DNA of 64,000 nt from UBA3263 sp964549975 (GTDB lineage Bacteria; Bacteroidota; Bacteroidia; Bacteroidales; Muribaculaceae). Each line of letters starts with the position of its first letter. Within the stretch, counting starts at the first letter, position 1. Made by a program: the position numbers and the translations under genes. Positions 56,001-64,000 of this stretch are shown piece after piece. The stretch covers positions 1 through 64,000 of the forward strand of contig CAZJWM010000001.1 in NCBI GenBank assembly GCA_964549975.1, given 5' to 3'. The notes under the pieces are model-generated. The model did no database searches, was not told where the DNA came from, and saw only the letters and a program-made list of their open reading frames with translations.

Positions 56001-57364
56001 GCATTTCGCCCAACAGCGAAGCCGCCGCAGTGGATAACCTGCAAGAAATCGCCGACTTCAACCTCGAGCGCGTAGCCGCCGAGGCCTACTCGCTCTGGGA
56101 CAACGAACTGCAAAGCATCACCGTGGAGAGCGACAACGAAGCCGACCTGCGCACATTCTACACCGCGCTCTATCACAGCTACTTCTTCCCCGCCACATTC
56201 TCCGACCGCAGCTCCACCACCCCTGCCTACACCATCTACTCGCTTTGGGACACCTATCGCGCCGAGATGCCGCTGCTGAGCATCACCCAGCCTAAGCGCT
56301 ATCCGCAGATGATTAACTCAATGCTCGACATCTTCGACCGCCAAGGCCGCCTGCCGGTGTGGCACCTCTGGGGCAACGAAACAGACTGCATGGTGGGCAA
56401 CCCCGGCATCATCCCCGTGGCCGACGCCGTGGTGAAACACGTCGACGGCGTTGACACTCAACGCGCCCTGCGCGCAATGATTGCCACAGCCAACGACACC
56501 GCTCGCGGCGGCGGCCTGCGCCAACACTACGGCTACATCCCCAACGACCTCTTCAGCGAAGGCATTGCCTACGACATGGAATATGCCATTGCCGACGGCG
56601 CCATTGCCAACGCAGCCCGCACGATGGGCCGCACCGACGTGGCCGACGAGTTCACTCGCCGCAGCCACTCGTGGCGCAACTATTTCGACGCATCCACCGG
56701 TTTCGTGCGCGGCAAGATGGCCGACGGCTCGTGGCGCACGCCCTTCGACCCGAATTTCGCCTCCCACCGCGTGAACGACTATTGCGAGGGCAACGCCTGG
56801 CAATACACCTGGCTGGCTCCGCAAGACGTTGACGGCATCATCGCTGCCCACGGCTCGCGCGAAGCTGCCGTTGCTGCACTGGATTCGCTCTTCACCACCG
56901 ACGCCGTCATCAGCGGCGAAGACGCTTCGCCCGACATCAGCGGCCTCATCGGCCAATATGCCCACGGCAACGAACCTGTTCACCACGTGATCTATCTCTA
57001 CACGATGCTCGGCGCACCCGATCACGCCGCCGACCGAGTGCGTCAAACTCTCAACGAACTCTATTTCGACGCCCCGGCCGGACTGAGCGGCAATGAAGAC
57101 GCCGGACAGATGTCGGCCTGGTATGTGCTCTCCTCGCTGGGATTCTACCAGCCCGAGCCCGCCGGCGGTCGCTATTGGTTTGGCTGGCCTAAATGGCGCA
57201 GTGCCTCGGTGAAGGTGCCGGGCGGAGAGATGCGCATCACCAAGGATGGCGACGGCGCCCACATCTTCTCTGTGGAACTCAACGGCACGCCGCTCAACCG
57301 CTTCTACATCACTCACGACGAACTGATGGCCGGCGGCACTCTCCGTTTCATCATGAAAGATTAG
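53096..57364 (+). CDS. Double GH92 alpha-mannosidase (two catalytic modules fused)
   Basis: 1422 residues with a signal peptide. Two GH92 modules lie in tandem: about 22-745 and about 750-1422. Module 1 has NPGAVLPWGMMSVSPF, FTGFSHVNLSGVG, FSLWDTYRCLHQL, acid candidate E573 in FHEGSAWNYSFALPHD, and GNDDCGTMSAWAVLSMLGLY with D660-D661. Module 2 has ANVPFGMVMLGPTS, IGFSHTHLSGTG, YSLWDTYRAEMPL, E1231 in YCEGNAWQYTWLAPQD and GNEDAGQMSAWYVLSSLGFY with D1335. GH92 enzymes are calcium-dependent alpha-mannosidases acting on N-glycan or yeast mannan, usually about 750 residues with one module. Both centres look complete by eye. nadC follows after 28 nt. Confidence 0.93.
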   Translation: MNLKLSLLSAAMLGMSVSAAEAATPSELVCPFVGTTNFGATNPGAVLPWGMMSVSPFNVTGSSMNRYDKDARWWSTPFEFTNSYFTGFSHVNLSGVGCPEGAAIITTATSGDFDPDYHNYGSRYASQVARPGYYGLTLTDQKIQAAATVTQRTSREAFTFTEGGTGSILLNLGVALSNEVGATVRRVSDTEIEGSRLLGTFCYNPGAVFPVYFVARVSRVPAVQGAWKMQPALSGVEAEWTPDNGKYKLYDNYTRTLSGDDIGYRFTYTDLRPGETIELSLAISFVSIENARENLQAEQPEGTTLTQIADAATSLWNDELGKVSVSGGSEEQQRVFYTALYHSLIHPSVISDVCGEYPAMESGATAHCHTPRYSVFSLWDTYRCLHQLLTLVYPDRQLDMLRTMTAMVSEWGWLPKWELFGRETWTMEGDPATCVIVDSWRKGLKEFDIDMAYEAMVKSATTRGADNLMRPDIDPYAAKGYIPMGYYAGDLSGDNSVSHALEYYVADAALAALARERGDASLADTLERRSHGWQHYFDYSLGCLRPLNADGSFLSPFDPADGANFSNAPGFHEGSAWNYSFALPHDVDAMIAAHGGADTFCQRLQTVFDSGLYDPANEPDIAYAYLFNRVPGQEWRTSTEVDRILARNYTTAPDGIPGNDDCGTMSAWAVLSMLGLYPECPGTPTYTLTAPTFDNATVKTAGGTLTITAERLSPSARHIKEVTLDGRKIDGFTIDHADITNGDHTLHFTLEVRPVEMVDPKIGSGDHGHVFVGANVPFGMVMLGPTSFPQSWDWCSGYHDTDSTLIGFSHTHLSGTGIGDLFDVTLLPVTSAPKAYTREGLTRQALRSTEQVRPGYYAVDIDNGVKAQMSATARVGISRYTYPDSVTRPMLVINLEDGGCWDAVTESSLHRDSAGRLLGLRRSKGWAKDQYVYFAIEFSRAPASVETCGKHHHLLTWADNSAPITVKVGISPNSEAAAVDNLQEIADFNLERVAAEAYSLWDNELQSITVESDNEADLRTFYTALYHSYFFPATFSDRSSTTPAYTIYSLWDTYRAEMPLLSITQPKRYPQMINSMLDIFDRQGRLPVWHLWGNETDCMVGNPGIIPVADAVVKHVDGVDTQRALRAMIATANDTARGGGLRQHYGYIPNDLFSEGIAYDMEYAIADGAIANAARTMGRTDVADEFTRRSHSWRNYFDASTGFVRGKMADGSWRTPFDPNFASHRVNDYCEGNAWQYTWLAPQDVDGIIAAHGSREAAVAALDSLFTTDAVISGEDASPDISGLIGQYAHGNEPVHHVIYLYTMLGAPDHAADRVRQTLNELYFDAPAGLSGNEDAGQMSAWYVLSSLGFYQPEPAGGRYWFGWPKWRSASVKVPGGEMRITKDGDGAHIFSVELNGTPLNRFYITHDELMAGGTLRFIMKD

Positions 57365-57392
57365 TTTTTACACATATATTACATATAGAAAT

Positions 57393-58238
57393 ATGAAATC
57401 GAAAGACGAACTCATCGACGACCTCCTCACTCTGGCCTTTGCCGAAGACGTGGGCGACGGCGATCACACCACTCTGAGCACCATCCCCGCTGACGAACGC
57501 GGCAAGCAGCGCCTCATCGTCAAAGACACTGGCATCTTGGCCGGAGTGGAAGTGGCCCGCAAGGTGTTCCATAAATTCGACCCCGATCTGAAGATGACGG
57601 TGTTTATCACCGACGGCACCCCCGTGAAACCGGGCGACGTGGCCTTTGAAGTGGAGGGCAAGGTGCAGTCGCTGCTGCAAACCGAGCGCATCATGCTCAA
57701 CATCATGCAACGCATGAGCGGCATCGCCACCACCACCCACCGATATCAGCAGGAACTCGCCGGACTGAAAACCAAGGTGATCGACACCCGCAAGACCCAA
57801 CCCGGCATGCGCGTGCTCGACAAGGAGGCCGTGGCCATCGGCGGCGGCGGCAACCACCGCATCGGCCTATTTGACATGATTCTGATTAAAGACAACCACG
57901 TGGACTTTGCCGGCGGAATACCGCAGGCCGTCAAAGCCGCCAAGGACTACTGCGCTCGCACGGGCCGCTCGCTGAAAATAGAGGTGGAGGTGCGCAATGA
58001 GCAGGAAATCGACCAGGCACTGGAAGCCGGAGTGGACCGCATCATGCTCGACAACTTCACCCCGGAGCGCACTCGCCCCGCCGTGGAGCATATTGCCGGA
58101 CGTGCCGAAGTGGAATCTTCGGGCGGCATCACGCTGGAAACGCTTCGCGCTTACGGCGAATGTGGCGTGGACTTCATCTCCGTGGGCGCGCTGACCCACA
58201 GTGTGCGCGGCCTCGACATGAGCTTCAAAGCCTGCTAA
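57393..58238 (+). CDS. nadC: Quinolinate phosphoribosyltransferase (decarboxylating) NadC
   Basis: 281 residues, the usual size. Landmarks are AEDVGDGDHTTLSTIP, LLQTERIMLNIMQRMSGIAT, the active-site segment DTRKTQPGMRVLDKEAV, GGGGNHRIGLFDMILIKDNH, and VESSGGITLETLRAYG at the end. It converts quinolinate and PRPP to nicotinate mononucleotide in NAD synthesis. nadA and nadB are not nearby. It lies 28 nt after the GH92 gene and may share its transcript; a strong terminator follows. Confidence 0.97.
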   Translation: MKSKDELIDDLLTLAFAEDVGDGDHTTLSTIPADERGKQRLIVKDTGILAGVEVARKVFHKFDPDLKMTVFITDGTPVKPGDVAFEVEGKVQSLLQTERIMLNIMQRMSGIATTTHRYQQELAGLKTKVIDTRKTQPGMRVLDKEAVAIGGGGNHRIGLFDMILIKDNHVDFAGGIPQAVKAAKDYCARTGRSLKIEVEVRNEQEIDQALEAGVDRIMLDNFTPERTRPAVEHIAGRAEVESSGGITLETLRAYGECGVDFISVGALTHSVRGLDMSFKAC

Positions 58239-58262
58239 TCCGTCAAGAGATAACGCAACAAA

Positions 58263-58303
58263 TTAGCCGCGTTCTCCCCATCACATCGGGTGAACGCGGC
58301 TAA
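58263..58303. terminator. Terminator between convergent nadC and AspT-like genes
   Basis: A perfect 12-bp stem TTAGCCGCGTTC (58263-58274) with its inverted copy at 58292-58303, flanked by A/T-rich sequence on both sides. Confidence 0.85.
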
Positions 58304-58319
58304 ACTATATCTTGGGCTA

Positions 58320-59987
58320 TCAGATGAATAGCAGAATCAGCAGTTGGGCTATGACCACGCGGATGAACATGGTCAGCGGATAGACCGTGGCGTAGGCCAC
58401 GGCGGGATTATCCGTCGTGGGCGAATTTTCGTTGGCATAAGGCAGGGCCATGGGGTTGGCCATGGCGCCGCAAAGCATACCGCAGGCCGAACCGAAGTCG
58501 AGCCGGCCCCAGCGCATTGAGGCCACAATCATCACCACCGACGGAATCAGCGTGATGGCAAAACCCAGACCAATCCAGAGCAATCCGTTGGCACACATCA
58601 GTGTCTCCACAAAGTGCTCGCCGGCACTCAATCCCAAGCAGGAGAGGAATAGCGACAGGCCTATGCCGCGGAGCATCAGGTTGGCGGAGCGCGTGGTGTA
58701 GGTCACCAGATGAAATTGCGGCCCGAAGCGGCCCATGAGGATGCCCACAATGATTGGGCCACCGGCCAAACCGAGCATCACCGGTGCCGACGTGCCGGGA
58801 ATGTAGATGGGTATTGCGCCGACAACCAGTCCGAGCACCACTCCGATGAATATGGCGGCGAGGTTCGGCTCCTTGAGGTCGGCGGTGGTGTTGCCTAAGA
58901 GTTTGGCAACGTTTTCAATGGCGCGGGCTTCGCCCACCACGGTGAGGCGGTCTCCGAGTTGGAGAATCAGTCCGGGTGTGGCCAACAGGCGCACTCCGGC
59001 GCGGCTCACGCGCGAGATGTTGATGCCGTAGGAGTTGCGCAGGCGCAGCGACCCGAGGCGGCGGCCGTTGAATTCGGCGCGCGACACCACCACGTGTTTC
59101 GACACGAGTTTAGAGTCGATGGCGTCCCAGTCGATGTCTTCTTTGTTCCAGTCTTTCGACTCCTGTTCGCCGAAAATCATTGTCAGGGCGTCAACTTCGT
59201 CGTCGGTGGTGACCACAAGCAGGCGGTCGCCGGCGCGTAACACCGACTCCGATGATGGAATCGACACCTCGCCGTTGTGCCACAGGCGCGAAATCACAAA
59301 TTGATGGTGCGACAGCTCCACCACATCTTTGATGCGGTGGTTAAACAGACCCGGATTCTGCACCTGATAAGCGGCCACAAAGGTGTGGTCGGCATCGGCG
59401 TCGCGTTCCACGGGCTGCAAATCCTTGTCGCGGGTGAAACATTTACGCACAATGGCCATGGCGATAATCACGCCCACCACGCCCAGAGGATAGGTCAGTG
59501 CGCAACTCAGAGCTGCGCCGGTGGAGGGTTCACCGAGTTGCTCCAGGGTTTGCTGAGCGGCGCCGAGGGCCGGGGTGTTGGTGGTGGCTCCGCAGAGCAC
59601 GCCCACCATGTCGCCGATGTGGAGATTCAGCCCCAAGGTGAGCGCCACGGTCATCAGCGTGCCCAGCATCACTGTGGCCAGGCAGAGCATATTGAGTTTG
59701 ACTCCGCCGGTGCGAAACGAGCTGAAGAAGCCGGGGCCTACCTTCAGGCCGAGTTCGTAGACAAAGAGCACCAAGCCGAAACTTTGTGCATAGTTGAGCA
59801 TCTGCGGATCGATGTTCAGGCCGAGGTGTCCGGCAAGAATGCCGGTGAAAAACACGAAAGTCACACCCAGCGACACGCCCCAAAACTTGATTTTACCCAA
59901 ACCAAGTCCCACGGCTATAATCAGCGAGAGCACAATCAGAGCCTGCAGTGGCGAGTGCTCCACCAGCAGAGTGTCAATCCAGTTCAT
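58320..59987 (-). CDS. AspT/YidE/YbjL-type transporter with TrkA-C domains
   Basis: 555 residues. Two membrane halves, each of about five helices (residues about 10-180 and 385-555), surround a soluble centre with two TrkA-C (RCK-C) domains (LVVTTDDEVDALTMIF; LQLGDRLTVVGEARAIENVA). Paired motifs such as GVLCGATTNTPALGAAQQTL and GMLCGAMANPMALPYANE mark the AspT/YidE duplication domain. AspT itself exchanges aspartate for alanine; for this branch the substrate is not known. It is the last gene of the S41-DUF1573-DUF1573-meaB operon, 9 nt after meaB. Confidence 0.9.
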   Translation of the reverse strand: MNWIDTLLVEHSPLQALIVLSLIIAVGLGLGKIKFWGVSLGVTFVFFTGILAGHLGLNIDPQMLNYAQSFGLVLFVYELGLKVGPGFFSSFRTGGVKLNMLCLATVMLGTLMTVALTLGLNLHIGDMVGVLCGATTNTPALGAAQQTLEQLGEPSTGAALSCALTYPLGVVGVIIAMAIVRKCFTRDKDLQPVERDADADHTFVAAYQVQNPGLFNHRIKDVVELSHHQFVISRLWHNGEVSIPSSESVLRAGDRLLVVTTDDEVDALTMIFGEQESKDWNKEDIDWDAIDSKLVSKHVVVSRAEFNGRRLGSLRLRNSYGINISRVSRAGVRLLATPGLILQLGDRLTVVGEARAIENVAKLLGNTTADLKEPNLAAIFIGVVLGLVVGAIPIYIPGTSAPVMLGLAGGPIIVGILMGRFGPQFHLVTYTTRSANLMLRGIGLSLFLSCLGLSAGEHFVETLMCANGLLWIGLGFAITLIPSVVMIVASMRWGRLDFGSACGMLCGAMANPMALPYANENSPTTDNPAVAYATVYPLTMFIRVVIAQLLILLFI

Positions 59988-59996
59988 ATAATGCGT

Positions 59997-61088
59997 TTAG
60001 TGGAAGCGTGAAAAATATTGTTGCAGCACTTCGGAGGCTGCGGTGAATGAGCTTTGTTGGTTGGCAAGCACGGCGGCTTGCTTGAGTTGGAGGGTGGCGG
60101 CAATCTCGGGATTGCGATAGAAGTGGTTGCGCAGCTGTTCGTCGATGGTTTCGCGCATCCAATATTGGGCTTGCCGGCTGCGACGTTCTTCGAAATATCC
60201 GTTGCGCTCAACGTAGTCGAAGTAGCGGTCAATCATGTCCCACACTTCAGCAATGCCAATCTCGAAATAGCCGGAATAGGTCAACACTTCGGGCTTCCAG
60301 CCGGAGGCTGTGGGCGGGAAGAGCTGCAGGGCGCTGCGAAATTGGGCCTGGGCCAACTGTGCGCGGTTGATGTTGTCGCCGTCGGCTTTGTTGATGACAA
60401 TGCCGTCGGCCATCTCCATGATGCCACGTTTGATGCCCTGGAGCTCGTCGCCGGTGCCGGCAAGTTGAATCAGCAGGAAGAAGTCCACCATGGAGTGAAC
60501 GGCGGTTTCGCTCTGACCCACGCCCACGGTTTCGATGAAGATGTTGTCAAAACCGGCGGCTTCGCAGAGCACCACTGTTTCGCGGGTTTTGCGAGCCACG
60601 CCACCCAACGACCCGGCCGAGGGGCTGGGGCGGATGAAGGCGCCGGGATGGGTGCTGAGTTTCTCCATACGGGTTTTGTCGCCGAGGATGCTCCCCTTGG
60701 TGCGTTCACTGGAGGGGTCGATGGCGAGCACGGCGAGTTTGCCGCCGCGTTTGAGCACGTGAAGTCCGAAAACGTCGATGCTGGTCGACTTGCCGGCACC
60801 GGGCACGCCGGTGATGCCTATGCGGCGCGACTTGCCGGAATGGGGCAAGCAGCGGGCTATCACCTCCTGGGCCAGGGCCTGGTGTTCGGGGGTGAGGCTC
60901 TCCACGAGGGTGACGGCACGCGAGAGCATCGTCACGTTGCCGGCGAGAATGCCTTCCACCATCTCCGACACCGACGGCATCGGTTTGCGGCGCACTCGCG
61001 TGAGATATGGGTTGGTCACCGGCGGCTGAGCCACTCCGGAGTTGACGGTCAAGCCTTTATATTCGGCATCGTTTTCGGGATGATTCAT
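59997..61088 (-). CDS. meaB: MeaB/ArgK-type GTPase, chaperone of methylmalonyl-CoA mutase
   Basis: 363 residues. The P-loop is GITGVPGAGKSTSIDVFG. LAVLAIDPSSERTKGSILGD, FIRPSPSAGSLGGVARKT, DNIFIETVGVGQSE and NKADGDN are the characteristic MeaB segments. The protein loads and protects the B12-dependent methylmalonyl-CoA mutase of the succinate-propionate pathway. The mutase genes are not in the window. Its start overlaps the preceding DUF1573 stop (ATGA), so it belongs to the minus-strand operon. Confidence 0.95.
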   Translation of the reverse strand: MNHPENDAEYKGLTVNSGVAQPPVTNPYLTRVRRKPMPSVSEMVEGILAGNVTMLSRAVTLVESLTPEHQALAQEVIARCLPHSGKSRRIGITGVPGAGKSTSIDVFGLHVLKRGGKLAVLAIDPSSERTKGSILGDKTRMEKLSTHPGAFIRPSPSAGSLGGVARKTRETVVLCEAAGFDNIFIETVGVGQSETAVHSMVDFFLLIQLAGTGDELQGIKRGIMEMADGIVINKADGDNINRAQLAQAQFRSALQLFPPTASGWKPEVLTYSGYFEIGIAEVWDMIDRYFDYVERNGYFEERRSRQAQYWMRETIDEQLRNHFYRNPEIAATLQLKQAAVLANQQSSFTAASEVLQQYFSRFH

Positions 61089-62170
61089 TGCTTTATGGGG
61101 AGTTCTGCGGTGATGCGCACCACGGTGAGCGACTCTTCGGGGTCGTTGGAAATCACCGATATGCGCGCGTTGATGAAGTCGTTTTGGGCTTTCGAGGGGT
61201 CGAAGCTCACTGTGAGCGTGGCTTTCTTCCCCTTCTTGATTTTTGAGGCGGAGAGGTTGGTGGCGGTGACGGTGGGGTCGTCACACTGCACTCGGCGCAC
61301 CTCCAGCGGGTCTTTGCCGTTGTTGGTGATGGTGAAGCTCACTTGGCAGGGCTCGGTGGGGTTGATGCTTCCGAGGTCGATTTTCTTGTTGTCAACGCTG
61401 ATGGAGGGGGCGTTAAGGCGTTGGCCGGGGGTGAGCTGGCTGAAGTCTTCGCTCAGCAGGGTGAAGCATCCGAGGCTGTCGAGGAGCGTCGCGCCGTCGT
61501 TGAGGGCAAATTTGAAGTCGTTGATGCCCCAGTCGAGACCGGGTTTGAGGGTGTTGAGGGTGAAGGTGATGATGGTCTGTTCGCCGGGGGGCACGGCGGC
61601 AGGGCGAGCCTGGGCGGTGAGACACTCGGGCATGGCTGAGAATTGCGGCACGATGGTGTCGGCGCTGCGGTTGTAGGCCTCAATGAAGATGGTCTTCATT
61701 TTGCCGCGTTTCACGTCGCCGAAGTTCACTTGATCGTTGCGAAGCATAAGGGCACCGGCCTCATAGGGATAGCGCGAACGCAGAGTCTGCGTGGCGCCGA
61801 TCACCACGCCTTCGATGGTGAGGGTGTGTTGGCGTGCGGGCTCCGCCGAGGTGGTCACGTAGATTTTCTTGTCGAAACGGCCGGGGCGACCGTTGGCATT
61901 GTAGGCCACGCTGACCACGGCGGTGTCGCCGGGGGCCACGTCGCCGGTGGGATATTCCGGGGTGGTGCATCCGCAGGTCACTCTGGCGTTGATGATGCGC
62001 AGAGGGGCGTCGCCGGTGTTCACCATGCGAAATTCGGTTGACACCTGCCCGAGGTCTTCGGAAAACACGCCGAAGTCGTGGCTCTTGGAGAGCCACTCCA
62101 CGCTGCTTTGGGCCGAGGCTCCAAGGGCGCAGAGTGCCGAGGCGGCGAGAGTGAGCGAGAGTTTATTCAT
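61085..62170 (-). CDS. Secreted DUF1573 protein, long form
   Basis: 361 residues with a signal peptide (MNKLSLTLAASALCALGASA). The first 110 residues are a DUF1573 immunoglobulin-like fold with the typical VTCGCTTPEYPTGDVAPGDT and AYNANGRPGRFDKKIYV. Two further Ig-like domains follow; the last (INPTEPCQVSFTITNNGKDP) resembles ASPM/SPD-2/hydin-type domains. Function is unknown. It overlaps the shorter DUF1573 gene by 8 nt and meaB by 4 nt. Confidence 0.88.
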   Translation of the reverse strand: MNKLSLTLAASALCALGASAQSSVEWLSKSHDFGVFSEDLGQVSTEFRMVNTGDAPLRIINARVTCGCTTPEYPTGDVAPGDTAVVSVAYNANGRPGRFDKKIYVTTSAEPARQHTLTIEGVVIGATQTLRSRYPYEAGALMLRNDQVNFGDVKRGKMKTIFIEAYNRSADTIVPQFSAMPECLTAQARPAAVPPGEQTIITFTLNTLKPGLDWGINDFKFALNDGATLLDSLGCFTLLSEDFSQLTPGQRLNAPSISVDNKKIDLGSINPTEPCQVSFTITNNGKDPLEVRRVQCDDPTVTATNLSASKIKKGKKATLTVSFDPSKAQNDFINARISVISNDPEESLTVVRITAELPIKQ

Positions 62171-62585
62171 TGGCTGAGGGGATAATCACGCCTTTGATGG
62201 TGAGCACGGGTTTCCCGGCGCGACCGCGCACGTTGGTGCGCACGGTGATGCGTTTGTCAAATTCGCCGCGCTGACCTTTGGGGGAGAAACGTATGGTGAT
62301 TTCGCCGCTCTTGCCGGGGGCAAGGGGCTTGGGGTCGAATTCGGGGACGGTGCAACCGCAGATGGCGCTGACGGTGACGATGGCCAGCGGAGCGTCGCCG
62401 GTGTTGGTGTAGGTGAATTTACATTCCACGGTGCCGCCGTCGGCTTTGATGGTGCCAAAGTCGTGGGTGGTGGTGGCGAAGGTGATGGCCGGAGCGCCTT
62501 CTTGGTTGGCCTGACGTTTAGCCAAGAGGGTTAGCGGCAGGAGCACGGCCACCAGTGTCAATATCAGTGATGCGAGTCTGTTCAT
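62163..62585 (-). CDS. Secreted DUF1573 protein, short form
   Basis: 140 residues with a signal peptide (MNRLASLILTLVAVLLPLTL). A single DUF1573 domain carries HDFGTIKADGGTVECKF, SAICGCTVPEFDPKPLAPGK and RFSPKGQRGEFDKRITV. It is similar to the first domain of its neighbour, so the pair is probably a duplication. It overlaps the S41 protease gene by 4 nt and the next DUF1573 gene by 8 nt. Confidence 0.88.
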   Translation of the reverse strand: MNRLASLILTLVAVLLPLTLLAKRQANQEGAPAITFATTTHDFGTIKADGGTVECKFTYTNTGDAPLAIVTVSAICGCTVPEFDPKPLAPGKSGEITIRFSPKGQRGEFDKRITVRTNVRGRAGKPVLTIKGVIIPSANE

Positions 62586-64000
62586 TTGTGCGATGCGTTA
62601 AGCAGTTTGTTATATGTGTCGGGGAGGCTCACCACACGCAGAGCCTCGTTGTAGACGGGATTCTCCTTGTTGGCGATACGATAGTAGGCGGTCATTTCAA
62701 AGAGGTCGCGGCCCATGAGTCCGGCAAGCATTGCGGAGATGAGTTTCTTGGCTTCGGCCACTTCTTCGGCAGTTGCGCTGACGCCGTGTTTCTTGGCGTC
62801 TGCCACGAAGTCGGCATAGAATTTGTCGGTGACGCGAAATTTCTCCACAAAAGCGTCTTCAGTGGGATACGTGTTCTTGAGCTGACTGCGATTGGACTCC
62901 ACGTAGGAGGCCACATATTGATTAATGAGATTTTTGGCTCGAACTTCGCGATAGAATTTGTTGACGCCGGTGGTGTCGAGGGGCACGAAGAGGTCGGGCA
63001 TTATGCCGCCGCCACCGTAGACGGTGCGACCGAGGTTGAGCGTCTTATATGCGCGCGATTTGTCGAGTTTGATGGAGTCGATGCAGGTGAATTCGCCGTG
63101 CTTGTAGCGCAGGTCGAGGTCGTTGGCATAGTCTTCGGTGCTCCCTTTGGTGTAGGGTTTCTGGATGCAACGGCCCGAGGGGGTGTAGTAGCGGGCGGTG
63201 GTAAGGCGCATCATCGAGCCGTCGGGGAAGGGGATGGGGCGCTGCACAAGGCCTTTGCCGAAGGTGCGACGGCCCACCACCACGGCGCGGTCGTTGTCTT
63301 GCAGGGCGCCGGTGAGGATTTCGGAGGCGGAGGCGCTATATTCGTTGGTGAGCACCACAATTCGCGGCGAGGTCATGGGATAGCCGGAGGTGGAGCGGAA
63401 ATATTTGACGGGCTGGTTGAGGCCTTCGGTGTAGACCACGGTGGAACCGGCCGGCAGGAAGCATGAGGCGAGGTCTACGGCCGATTGCAGGTAGCCGCCG
63501 CCATTGTCCTGAAGGTCAATCATGAGGTTGGTCATCCCCTGCTTTTGGAGCGAGGAGATGGCTTTGGAGAATTCTTTGGGGGTTTCGGCACCAAACGACG
63601 AGACTTTGATATATCCCACGCCGGGGGCGGCCATGTAGGCGGCGTCGACGGTGTAGAGGGGGATGTTGTCGCGGGTGACGCGGAAGTTGAGGGTGTCGGC
63701 CACGGAGCGGCGCACCACCTTCAGTCGGGCCACGGAACCTTTGGGGCCGCGCAGATGCTTTTGCACCACGGAGTTGGCCAGGCTCTTGCCGGTGAGCAGG
63801 GTGTCGTTGCAGGCCACGATGCGGTCGCCGGGGAGCACGCCCACTTTCTCGCAGGGGCCGTTGGCTATGGTTTGGATCACGTAGACGGTGTCGTTGAGAA
63901 TCTGAAATTGGATGCCGATGCCGGAGAAGTTGCCGTTGAGGGGCTCGGTCAGGGCTTTGGTTTCGGCGGCGTTGGTGTAGGTGGAATGGGGGTCGAGGGT
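62582..64000 (-). CDS. S41 C-terminal-processing protease, 5' end outside window
   Basis: 472 residues are visible; the frame runs to base 64000 without a start, beginning TLDPHSTYTNAAETKALTEP. A GTG at 63880 is internal. The PDZ domain spans about residues 20-110 of the visible part (GIGIQFQILNDTVYVIQTIA; GVLPGDRIVACND). The S41 core has GVGYIKVSSFGAETPKEF, LMIDLQDNGGGYL and VVLTNEYSASASEILTGAL, where the serine of SASASE and the lysine in RRTFGKGLVQ form the Ser-Lys dyad. The protease likely acts in the periplasm. It is the first visible gene of a tightly overlapping operon. Confidence 0.93.
   Translation of the reverse strand, partial: TLDPHSTYTNAAETKALTEPLNGNFSGIGIQFQILNDTVYVIQTIANGPCEKVGVLPGDRIVACNDTLLTGKSLANSVVQKHLRGPKGSVARLKVVRRSVADTLNFRVTRDNIPLYTVDAAYMAAPGVGYIKVSSFGAETPKEFSKAISSLQKQGMTNLMIDLQDNGGGYLQSAVDLASCFLPAGSTVVYTEGLNQPVKYFRSTSGYPMTSPRIVVLTNEYSASASEILTGALQDNDRAVVVGRRTFGKGLVQRPIPFPDGSMMRLTTARYYTPSGRCIQKPYTKGSTEDYANDLDLRYKHGEFTCIDSIKLDKSRAYKTLNLGRTVYGGGGIMPDLFVPLDTTGVNKFYREVRAKNLINQYVASYVESNRSQLKNTYPTEDAFVEKFRVTDKFYADFVADAKKHGVSATAEEVAEAKKLISAMLAGLMGRDLFEMTAYYRIANKENPVYNEALRVVSLPDTYNKLLNASHK

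Overview
The window looks like chromosomal DNA of a gut Bacteroidales bacterium, most likely of the Muribaculaceae type. Three things point there. Most promoters that can be read have the Bacteroidetes form (TTG or TTTG, 19-20 nt, then TAnnTTTG) and Shine-Dalgarno sites are not evident. Several secreted proteins end in type IX-like sorting tails. The window is also rich in host-glycan glycosidases (GH29, GH2, GH92). The family assignment is an inference from gene content only.

Layout. 1-6245 (+): the end of a nucleoside kinase, ligA, a secreted amidase with a golvesin-like insert, and a GT2 glycosyltransferase. 6325-9226 (-): a PpiD-like periplasmic chaperone and a small secreted protein. 9364-9437: a tRNA with anticodon CAU. 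9499-11014 (-): a flavoprotein and ferredoxin-nitroreductase pair. 11109-11945 (-): a HIRAN-domain protein. 12033-12283: a long GC-rich imperfect inverted repeat. 12292-18609: a complete type II-C CRISPR-Cas locus with 18 repeats, cas2, cas1, cas9 and a divergent tracrRNA. 18633-18950 (+): a small nucleoside-deoxyribosyltransferase-like gene directly behind the tracrRNA terminator. 18943-23826: a Rel-type (p)ppGpp synthetase with a broken hydrolase site, and a divergent AlbA_2/Schlafen-like protein. 23812-29121: divergent GH29 fucosidase and GH2 beta-galactosidase around a palindromic promoter. 29282-32849: a membrane protein, bioB and an acyl-CoA ligase. 32911-44360: a secreted metalloprotease and two giant paralogous secreted proteins. 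44475-47662 (-): a surface-polysaccharide pair (CapD/FlaA1-like and UDP-glucose dehydrogenase). 48222-52984 (+): parA, parB, a DUF5683 protein, mltD and an outer-membrane barrel. 53096-58238 (+): a double GH92 mannosidase and nadC. 58320-64000 (-): an overlapping operon of S41 protease, two DUF1573 proteins, meaB and an AspT-like transporter.

The most informative region is the CRISPR locus. The anti-repeat upstream of cas9 fixes both the tracrRNA and the direction of crRNA transcription (minus strand, same as cas9-cas1-cas2). The -7 box of the tracrRNA promoter lies inside the 5' half of the degenerate anti-repeat. Behind the tracrRNA terminator sits a gene without an obvious promoter of its own. 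The leader-distal end of the array abuts the long inverted repeat, and beyond that lies the HIRAN gene. The rest is mostly housekeeping, envelope and glycan-degradation functions, with some unusual fusions and palindromic control regions listed in the findings.
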